Translations under genes and position numbers: made by a program
Source: Marinobacter sp.
Lineage (GTDB): Bacteria; Pseudomonadota; Gammaproteobacteria; Pseudomonadales; Oleiphilaceae
DNA length: 36,273 nucleotides
Direction: 5' to 3'
Assembly: GCA_022014155.1 (NCBI GenBank)
Contig: JAKLLS010000024.1
Location: 1-36,273 of the forward strand
The notes under the pieces: model-generated
Seen by the model: only the letters and a program-made list of their open reading frames with translations
Database searches by the model: none
Told to the model about the DNA's origin: nothing
Part shown: positions 9,999 through 17,075 of the stretch, one piece after another
Layout: each line of letters starts with the position of its first letter
Position numbering within the stretch: the first letter of the stretch is position 1

Positions 9999-10040
9999 AG
10001 CGGCCTGAATCACACCATTGTTCGTCCGGGGCAGTTGACC
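9999..10040 (+). pseudogene. fragment (fossil) of an SDR/NAD(P)H-binding gene
   Basis: 38/42 bp identical by eye to 14030-14071 inside the SDR gene; encodes SGLNHTIVRPGQLT versus SGLNYTIVRPGRLT. Confidence 0.65.
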
Positions 10041-10113
10041 AATGGAGAGGGTGCAGACTCATTCGCCAAACCTGAAAAGGCTTGTATCTCTACACGTGGT
10101 GCGCTAGATTAAA

Positions 10114-10123
10114 TTGTGCACAA
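10114..10123. promoter_or_regulatory. candidate OhrR operator core
   Basis: TTGTGCACAA perfect palindrome within AGATTAAATTGTGCACAAGGTAAT, about 20 bp upstream of the ohrR start. Confidence 0.45.
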
Positions 10124-10143
10124 GGTAATCGCGAGCGAGTTAT

Positions 10144-10638
10144 ATGCCAGAACTTGAGTCCAAAGAACATTCGGTTCCCGGAACAGACCTGTTGACGCTG
10201 GATCGGCAGATGTGTTTTGCCCTCTATTCCGCTTCCCTGGCCATGACCAAGCTGTATAAGCCGTTGTTGTCGGAGCTGGGGCTGACCTATCCCCAGTATC
10301 TGGTGATGTTGGTGTTATGGGAGCGTGATGGCATCAGGGTGTCTGGTCTGAAGGAGCGTTTGCATCTGGATTACGGCACCCTGACCCCGCTGGTGAAGCG
10401 GCTGGAGAAGCAGGAGCTTCTGGTTCGGCAGCGTTCGCCAGAGGATGAGCGGCAGGTCATCCTTCGCCTCACGCAGCGGGGGCGTAGCCTGAAGGAAGCC
10501 GCGCGCCGTATACCCGAGCAGGTGGCCGGTGTATCTGGCTGCTCCCTTGCGGAACTTGAAGAGCTGAAAACCCAGCTCTGTGCCTTGAGAAACCGATTGC
10601 ACAGTCATCTGGACAGTCATCCGGAAGAGCGCGCCTGA
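10144..10638 (+). CDS. ohrR: MarR-family organic hydroperoxide regulator OhrR
   Basis: [42 protein letters not shown] with the N-terminal sensing Cys; adjacent to ohr. Confidence 0.9.
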   Translation: MPELESKEHSVPGTDLLTLDRQMCFALYSASLAMTKLYKPLLSELGLTYPQYLVMLVLWERDGIRVSGLKERLHLDYGTLTPLVKRLEKQELLVRQRSPEDERQVILRLTQRGRSLKEAARRIPEQVAGVSGCSLAELEELKTQLCALRNRLHSHLDSHPEERA

Positions 10639-10682
10639 GAGTGGGCGTTCTCATCTACATCCAAAGCAAAGAGGAAAACTTT

Positions 10683-11111
10683 ATGTCTATCGAACAAGTT
10701 GCATACCGTGCATACGCAGAAGCAACCGGTGGTCGCGACGGCCGGGCCGTCTCGTCAGACGGTGTTCTTGATGTGGAACTGGCGACCCCAACGGAACTTG
10801 GCGGTGCCGGCGGTAAAGGAACGAACCCGGAACAGCTGTTTGCGGCCGGTTACTCCGCGTGTTTTATCGGTGCGATGAAGTTTGTGGCGGGCCGGGATAA
10901 ACTGAACATGCCGGAAGATGCGTCCATTGAGGGTGTTGTGGGTATTGGTCAGATTCCCGGCGGATTTGGCATCGAGGTGGAGCTGCGAATCAGTCTGCCG
11001 GGCATGGACGAAGCAACTGCCAAGCAGCTGATCGATGAGGCCCACAAGGTGTGCCCGTATTCCAACGCCACTCGCGGAAACATCGACGTAACGCTCAACC
11101 GGGTGGGCTAA
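10683..11111 (+). CDS. ohr: organic hydroperoxide resistance protein (Ohr/OsmC family)
   Basis: [34 protein letters not shown]...[22 protein letters not shown]...[13 protein letters not shown]: both Ohr cysteines present. Confidence 0.95.
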   Translation: MSIEQVAYRAYAEATGGRDGRAVSSDGVLDVELATPTELGGAGGKGTNPEQLFAAGYSACFIGAMKFVAGRDKLNMPEDASIEGVVGIGQIPGGFGIEVELRISLPGMDEATAKQLIDEAHKVCPYSNATRGNIDVTLNRVG

Positions 11112-11150
11112 CCCCCGGTTCTGCGGAACCATTTGCTCTGTCTGGTCGAT

Positions 11151-12044
11151 CTACCAATCGAGCCTGATGCTTCCCAGAAGGGCATCGCCCAACCGTAGAT
11201 CCAGGGTTCCTGCGTCCAGATCCCGATATCGGACGCGGGTATCCACACTCGCGCCAAGTCCCAGAACCACCGCGGGCCACAATGCATTACCTGAGCTGAT
11301 CCGGTATGTCAGCTCCGCTCTCCACTCGCGCAGATAAAGCGCGCTTTCGACTTCCCGGGCTTTATCAAGAGTGGCCCAACGATCCCCCACGCGTTCCAGT
11401 CGTAGCTCCCAGCGGTCATCGGGGCTTTGCCATCGCAGTATGACAGGTAGGTCCATCAGCCAGTGGCCGTTTGCATTTACGTGCTCCCAACGCATCCTGG
11501 GAAGCCAGCGGAAAGAACCGAAGCGATGATCGCCGCCGACCCCCAGGCTCAGGGGCGAGCCTTCATCCACTGCCCGGAACATCGCCATACGGCCATTCAG
11601 CACATCACTATGAAAGGTTTGATCCTTGAACATATTAGATGTACCGGCAAAGCCAGCCCGCACTTCCACGCGGTATAGCCGGTACTGCCATTGGCCGCCG
11701 AAGGTCAAACGGTGCAAGTGGCCGTTGTGTGCCGGTTCGCCGGTGCGAATGCGCAGAGGCTGATAATCGTAGTCAACGCCGAAATCGCCCACAGCGCCCC
11801 GCCGCCCCCAGCCCAGCCCGCGCTGAGCACGGGTTACCTCGGTGGCCGATGGCACATCTTCCGGCCAGTCGTAGGCCTGCCACTGGCGGTACAGCAGGTA
11901 GAAGTCACTTGAGGCCTGAACGGTGCGCGGCTGGGCCGCGGCGGCTACCAGAAGAACCACCAGAAGAAAAACGCACGATTTTGCGCGAGCTATGATTTGA
12001 GCGCGCCTGAAAAACAGCAAGGAAAGCTGGGAGTGATTTCGCAT
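11151..12044 (-). CDS. hypothetical exported protein, possible outer-membrane beta-barrel
   Basis: N-terminal hydrophobic signal (CVFLLVVLLVAAAAQPRTVQAS), alternating amphipathic strands and a terminal aromatic (IRLDW). Confidence 0.55.
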   Translation of the reverse strand: MRNHSQLSLLFFRRAQIIARAKSCVFLLVVLLVAAAAQPRTVQASSDFYLLYRQWQAYDWPEDVPSATEVTRAQRGLGWGRRGAVGDFGVDYDYQPLRIRTGEPAHNGHLHRLTFGGQWQYRLYRVEVRAGFAGTSNMFKDQTFHSDVLNGRMAMFRAVDEGSPLSLGVGGDHRFGSFRWLPRMRWEHVNANGHWLMDLPVILRWQSPDDRWELRLERVGDRWATLDKAREVESALYLREWRAELTYRISSGNALWPAVVLGLGASVDTRVRYRDLDAGTLDLRLGDALLGSIRLDW

Positions 12045-12229
12045 TTCAACTCCAAATCCTTCGACCAGTTCAAATCCGCTTGGCGAATAATCCTGTCAAT
12101 GTCTTACAGCCACTCTACTGATGACACTAGCATGAATGTTAACGGAGAGGCCGACTCTGAGTTCTTCGAAAGCTCCGAGCTGGCGGATGGGAGTTCAGGG
12201 CACTAAGCGCGGATATTCGGGCTGGTTGA

Positions 12230-12252
12230 CCCCGGCGAAAGCCGGGGTTTTT
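12230..12252 (+). terminator. Rho-independent terminator
   Basis: CCCCGGC-GAAA-GCCGGGG followed by TTTTT; 7-bp perfect stem with tetraloop. Confidence 0.8.
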
Positions 12253-12411
12253 GCATTTGGGTACCCGATGACTACTCTTGCGCAGGCCAGGTTTTCAAAC
12301 TAGATAATGGGCAAACAATAAAATTGCGAGGTGCATCTGCAGTGGATGCAGGTTGGTGTCCTGTTAGTTAGGTAATCACTCAATTAAACATACGTAGAGG
12401 AAGGATTTCTC

Positions 12412-13542
12412 ATGAAAACGTGTTTATCGATTATCGCCATCAGTAGTCTGATTTTGTCGGGGTTGGTGTCTGCCGCTCCCCAGAGTAAGCCCAACGGCCC
12501 CTGGCTCACGGACGAACAGAATGTGTCTTTGGCCGCATTGCGCAGTTATGAGCAGCTTTGGCACACGCTTGAGCAACTGGACCGGTCAGCCAAAGGCGAG
12601 TTTGTTCTTTCAAGTGCTCCGCGTGTCAGTAATACAGGCCGGGAAATCCCCGTAGTTACTATTGGGAGTGGACCTCGGCGGATCATGATCATAGCGCAGC
12701 AACACGGCAACGAGTACGTTGTGAGTGAGGCGATGATTGAGTTGGCCAGGGACCTTTCCAGCAACTCGAAACAATCCAGTGCCATACGGGATGCCCTGAC
12801 GCTTACCATTGTACCCAGAGTCAATGTCGACGGGTTTGATGCCAGTGTCGAAGACGCTTTCGGGAATACGCCACCATGGCGTCAGAACTACGACCCGTTC
12901 TGCGTTACAGGCCCTTGCCCTGCCTTCTATCAGCGCGGGCGGGGTTATGACGTTAACCGGTACCATTCGTTTATTGAGGATAGCCCGGAGGTCGATCCCT
13001 ATGTTGGAGGTCCCAATCCTGTTCCTGAGTCGGTTGCCATGCGTTTGTTGTTTGACGAGTTTCAGCCTTCGGTGGTTATCGATTTTCACCACCAGGGCTC
13101 CTACGTTGATGCCGATGGCAAACTGATTACCGGATCGACGATGTGGCCCAATGCCACCTCGGCGGCTGAGGCACTTGGAGTGGTAGATCAGTTTGAGGAC
13201 GGAGTTGAACTGGCGAAAAAAGTGGTCAGTGTTATGGCCACAGAGCTTGATCAGTATGGTTATGCCAATCTCACACTCTATCCCGGAACAACCACGCCTG
13301 GAATCGCCCGTAACGCCTATGGACTGTTGGGGGCCGGCTCGGTGTTATTCGAGATGCGTGGTGGCATCGGAACCAAGGGCAACGGGTACATCACCAAGAC
13401 CGCGTACAGTGCTGCCAAAGCCGTCGTGGCGGCCATGGCCGACGGAACATTGTTCGACGCCGATATCGCGATTGCGGAGAACCTTCCTCCCAGGGGGCCG
13501 GGCATTGGCGCTCCTAATGAAGAAGCAGAAGAGGTAGAGTAA
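12412..13542 (+). CDS. M14-family zinc carboxypeptidase-like protein, secreted
   Basis: Signal peptide (MKTCLSIIAISSLILSGLVSAAP); HxxE Zn motif in QQHGNEYVVSEA; IDFHHQG; EMRGG. Confidence 0.85.
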   Translation: MKTCLSIIAISSLILSGLVSAAPQSKPNGPWLTDEQNVSLAALRSYEQLWHTLEQLDRSAKGEFVLSSAPRVSNTGREIPVVTIGSGPRRIMIIAQQHGNEYVVSEAMIELARDLSSNSKQSSAIRDALTLTIVPRVNVDGFDASVEDAFGNTPPWRQNYDPFCVTGPCPAFYQRGRGYDVNRYHSFIEDSPEVDPYVGGPNPVPESVAMRLLFDEFQPSVVIDFHHQGSYVDADGKLITGSTMWPNATSAAEALGVVDQFEDGVELAKKVVSVMATELDQYGYANLTLYPGTTTPGIARNAYGLLGAGSVLFEMRGGIGTKGNGYITKTAYSAAKAVVAAMADGTLFDADIAIAENLPPRGPGIGAPNEEAEEVE

Positions 13543-13612
13543 AAGGGTAACAAGGCCCACCTCCGGACTGGTCGTACCTGATCCGGAGATGGGCACAACC
13601 AGGAGATCCGCC

Positions 13613-14251
13613 ATGCATGTGTTCATTGCAGGAGCCAACGGGCAAATCGGGCAATACCTGTTGCGGGAAATGGCTGACAGCGGTCATGAGGCTCGGGCCT
13701 TGATCCGCCACCCGGGGCAGGGCCCGGAATTGCAACAGTTGGGCGCTACGGAAACCGTGCTGGGTGACCTGGAGCATGACTGCAGCGAGGCCATGAGAGG
13801 CTGCGATGCGGTCATTTTTACCGCTGGCTCTGGCCCCCATACCGGGCCGGATAAAACCATCGATGTGGATCAGGACGGCGCTATCCGACTGGTGGATACA
13901 GCCAGGGCTATGGGTATAAAGCGTTTCATCATGGTGAGCAGTATGCGAGCGGAGGAGCCGGAAAAAGGGCCGGAAAAAATCCGCCATTACCTTTGGGCGA
14001 AACACAATGCTGATGAGCATCTGAAGAACAGCGGCCTGAATTACACCATTGTTCGGCCGGGGCGGCTGACCGATGATGACGGAACGGGCAAGGTTGCGGT
14101 AAATGCGAGGCTGGAGGAATTCGGTATGATTCCGCGGCAGGATGTTGCCCGTGTGCTGATGGCGGTGCTGGATGCGGACAATACCGCTGACTGTGTCTTC
14201 GATGTGGTGTCCGGCGACACGCCGGTGCGTGAGGCACTGGCAAAACTGTAA
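13613..14251 (+). CDS. NAD(P)H-binding SDR family protein (YhfK-like)
   Basis: MHVFIAGANGQIGQYLLREMADSGHEARALIR...IKRFIMVSSMRAEEPEKGPEKIRHYLWAKHNADEHLKNSGLNYTIVRPGRLTDD. Confidence 0.9.
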   Translation: MHVFIAGANGQIGQYLLREMADSGHEARALIRHPGQGPELQQLGATETVLGDLEHDCSEAMRGCDAVIFTAGSGPHTGPDKTIDVDQDGAIRLVDTARAMGIKRFIMVSSMRAEEPEKGPEKIRHYLWAKHNADEHLKNSGLNYTIVRPGRLTDDDGTGKVAVNARLEEFGMIPRQDVARVLMAVLDADNTADCVFDVVSGDTPVREALAKL

Positions 14252-14359
14252 GGGCTGCCGGGCCCTGCTGTATTGCGCCGCCGGGCCTGTGAATTACGCT
14301 GTCTTTGTCTTAAGCTTTTAAGGAGATATTTGGCCAGCCCAGGCGGTTTTCAGGAGCCT

Positions 14360-15055
14360 ATGTCCGACAAAGAGCTACGCACCAAATCCGATAAACAGTC
14401 TATCGACGAGTTTATCCACCAGGTCCGCAAGCTACCTGATCAAGGTAGAGGGCAGGGTCGGCTGATTTTCGCGCTGGACGCCACCGCGAGCCGGGAGGCG
14501 ACCTGGGATCAGGCCTGTCACTTGCAGAGTGAACTGTTCCTGGCGACCCGGGATTTGGGCGGCCTGGCCATTCAACTTTGTTACTACCGTGGCTTTGGCG
14601 AATTCAAGGCTACGAAATTTGTCACCGAGACCGGTCAGCTGCTGAACCTGATGAACGGCGTTTCCTGCCTGGGTGGTCGCACCCAGATCAGTCGGGTGTT
14701 GGCACACGCCGTGAAAGAAACCCGCGCAGAGGCCGTCAAGGCTGTGGTGTTTATCGGGGATTGTTGCGAGGAGCCGGTGGACGAACTCTGCCACACCGCC
14801 GGTGAACTGGGCATGCTGCGAACCCCGGTGTTCATGTTCCATGAGGGTGCCGATGCCCATGCCAGGGCGGTATTCCAGCAGGTGAGCAAGCTGTCTGGAG
14901 GCGCCTACGCCCCCTTTGATCGCAACAGCCCTCAGGTTCTCAAGGATCTTATGGCCGCTGTTGCGGTCTATGCTTCCGGGGGAGCCAAAGCCCTGCAGGA
15001 CTTTTCCAGCCGCAGTTCCCCGGAAGTCAGGCGCCTGACCCGGCAGATCCGATAG
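14360..15055 (+). CDS. VWA-like domain protein
   Basis: RLIFALDATASREATWDQA (MIDAS-like DxTxS), AVVFIGDCCEEPVDELC; start at 14360 with an AGGAG Shine-Dalgarno. Confidence 0.7.
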   Translation: MSDKELRTKSDKQSIDEFIHQVRKLPDQGRGQGRLIFALDATASREATWDQACHLQSELFLATRDLGGLAIQLCYYRGFGEFKATKFVTETGQLLNLMNGVSCLGGRTQISRVLAHAVKETRAEAVKAVVFIGDCCEEPVDELCHTAGELGMLRTPVFMFHEGADAHARAVFQQVSKLSGGAYAPFDRNSPQVLKDLMAAVAVYASGGAKALQDFSSRSSPEVRRLTRQIR

Positions 15056-15112
15056 CGCTTGTTTCCATCCATCTTCAATCCATCAATGGGCCGGTGAGCC
15101 CGGAGTATCTGA

Positions 15113-15826
15113 GTGCCGCTAACGCTACTGGTTATCTTGTTGTCGATTGTCGCCTGGATCTGGCTGCGCAGTCTGCCGCCCAGCCAACGCAATCCGGCCA
15201 TTCTCAAGCTGGCGTTGATTGTCGGTATCGCGATTGTGGTTGTGCTGGCCGTTACCGGCCGGTTGCATTTTTTGTTTGTGTTGTTGGCGTTTCTTTATCC
15301 GTTACTGCGCCGGGTGCTGCCATCTTTATTGAAGGGAGGCATGGCAGGGGCAGCAAAAGCCAGGTCGGGCAACCAATCCCATGTGTCCAGCGACATTCTC
15401 GAGATGACCCTGGATCATGACTCCGGAACCATGAGCGGCAAGATCCTGAAAGGCCCCATGGCCGGGCGGGAGCTGGCGGATCTGGGCGAAAGCGAATTTA
15501 TCGAGTTGCTACGATACTGTCGGGCGCAAGATGAGGACTCTGCCCGGCTGCTGGAAACCTACCTCGACCGCCGGTTCGGAGACTCCTGGCGTGCTGACGA
15601 TGAGGCTGACGGCGGGCAATCCGGCGACAGTGGCCATTCCGGCAACACCAGCGGCCCTCTGACCGAGAGCGAAGCCCTGGACATTCTTGGGCTGGAGCCC
15701 GGTGCCAGCAGGGAAGAGATCATCCAGGCCCACCGCCGGATGATGCAGAAAGTGCACCCGGACCATGGTGGCAGTAACTATCTGGCTGCTCGCATCAATG
15801 AAGCCAAAGAGTACCTGCTGAGCTGA
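15113..15826 (+). CDS. membrane-anchored C-terminal J-domain protein
   Basis: Hydrophobic N-terminal segments (PLTLLVILLSIVAWIWL, LALIVGIAIVVVLAVTG) and a C-terminal J-domain with HPD (MMQKVHPDHGGSNYLAARINEAKEYLL). GTG start. Confidence 0.8.
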   Translation: MPLTLLVILLSIVAWIWLRSLPPSQRNPAILKLALIVGIAIVVVLAVTGRLHFLFVLLAFLYPLLRRVLPSLLKGGMAGAAKARSGNQSHVSSDILEMTLDHDSGTMSGKILKGPMAGRELADLGESEFIELLRYCRAQDEDSARLLETYLDRRFGDSWRADDEADGGQSGDSGHSGNTSGPLTESEALDILGLEPGASREEIIQAHRRMMQKVHPDHGGSNYLAARINEAKEYLLS

Positions 15827-15830
15827 TTGC

Positions 15831-16472
15831 TTAACGCTGAATCGCCAGGGAGTTTTCAGGAGCGGCCCGGGAAGACCACACGGGGTATGGGATGCCCGCC
15901 AGCCGGTTCATGAAGAATGCCTGCATCAACAGAATCAGTACGCCACCCATCAGGACGGACAGTTGCACCGGGTTGGTCATAAGGCCAAGGGAGACGATCA
16001 ATGCCGTGGCTCCTGCGGGAGGATGCACCACGTTAAATGCCACCATCAGGCAGCCTGTGAGACCCATGGCTATCGCGGCGGCGCCCACCCGGCTGAGATC
16101 CACGCCGGTCAGGAAAGCGGATGGAGCGTCTTGTAGTCCGAACAGGTAAAGGCCAGCCAGTCCCGTCAAGGCACCGATAAAATGCCCGCATAGGACATTG
16201 CGGGGGGAGGCGGGTTGCGCCAGAGGCACATGAAAAAGGATAAACGCGGTGGCGCCCAGTGAAGGGAAGATAAATGGCTCCTGTGTAACCAGAGCCAGCA
16301 TGGCGACCAAAGCGATACTGACACCGCTGTTGATGAGGTTGAACACGGCCATCACGATCTTCGGGCTGTAGCGTGACATCAATCGCTCAAGGTGGAGTGC
16401 CCGCAGCACTCCGCTGACCAATTGCCAGCGCAGCTTTTCGTTTCGAAGACCCATGATACACCTTTGCACCAA
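15831..16472 (-). CDS. HPP family integral membrane protein
   Basis: SLGATAFILFHVPLAQPASPRNVLCGHFIGALTGLAGL ... VVHPPAGATALIVSLG: HPP motif and TM segments. Confidence 0.85.
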   Translation of the reverse strand: MVQRCIMGLRNEKLRWQLVSGVLRALHLERLMSRYSPKIVMAVFNLINSGVSIALVAMLALVTQEPFIFPSLGATAFILFHVPLAQPASPRNVLCGHFIGALTGLAGLYLFGLQDAPSAFLTGVDLSRVGAAAIAMGLTGCLMVAFNVVHPPAGATALIVSLGLMTNPVQLSVLMGGVLILLMQAFFMNRLAGIPYPVWSSRAAPENSLAIQR

Positions 16473-16564
16473 AAAGGGGCGTAACGCTATGCGACTCCCT
16501 GATATTTATCAAATCGTTAATTTCGATGAGGGTTATCGGTTGGTGTCATAGAAAACCGGCTGAA

Positions 16565-16704
16565 TTCCAATTTTCCCTATATCACCAACCCCGTAAGCGT
16601 GCTAAAAAGTGTTCGCCCAGCGGAAGTCAGTGTTTTTCGAGCGCCCGGGCACTCTTCCGTTCATCAGGATACCAGCATGTCAGATAAATTTTTCTATAAA
16701 GGCC
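16565..16704 (+). repeat. leader/promoter repeat copy A (upstream region plus first codons of the SEC-C gene)
   Basis: Blocks CTATATcACCAA..C.TAAGCgTGCTAAAA and CTCTTCCGTTCATCaGGAT...GCATGTCaGATAAATTTTTcTA recur at 21096-21225. Confidence 0.75.
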
Positions 16705-17042
16705 GGCAGGATGCGCGCCAGCACCACACCGCTCATGGCGGCTTTCAGACCAAGGCCAGTAAAAAGAGTGGCAGCCGGAAGTACCCGCTATCGCTGGTGG
16801 TTACCAGTGAGGCGCGCAAGCAGGAGATCGAAGCCCAGGTGGCCGAGGCCAATCTGCACGCCGACATTACGGTTGATACCCGCGAGGGCGCCGTTGAATC
16901 CATCGCAGAGCTGACTGCACTTTTGAACAAAGGCGCGACGGTTACCACGGCGAAAATGCCTTCCCGTAATGACCCGTGCAGCTGTGGTAGTGGTGTTAAA
17001 TTCAAGAAGTGCTGTGGCGGGCAGGGGATCACTGATAAATAG
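16677..17042 (+). CDS. small SWIM/SEC-C metal-binding motif protein (PBPRA1643-like)
   Basis: MSDKFFYKGRQDARQHHTAHGGFQTKASKKSGSRKYPL... with C-terminal SEC-C motif RNDPCSCGSGVKFKKCCGG. Confidence 0.85.
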   Translation: MSDKFFYKGRQDARQHHTAHGGFQTKASKKSGSRKYPLSLVVTSEARKQEIEAQVAEANLHADITVDTREGAVESIAELTALLNKGATVTTAKMPSRNDPCSCGSGVKFKKCCGGQGITDK

Positions 17043-17075
17043 ATCTGATTTTTAACGACGAGGCCAGCGCTGATT

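Noticed and set aside
12346-12372. Short inverted repeat TGCATC...GATGCA upstream of the M14 peptidase
   Set aside because: Only 6 bp arms; can arise by chance and has no other support.
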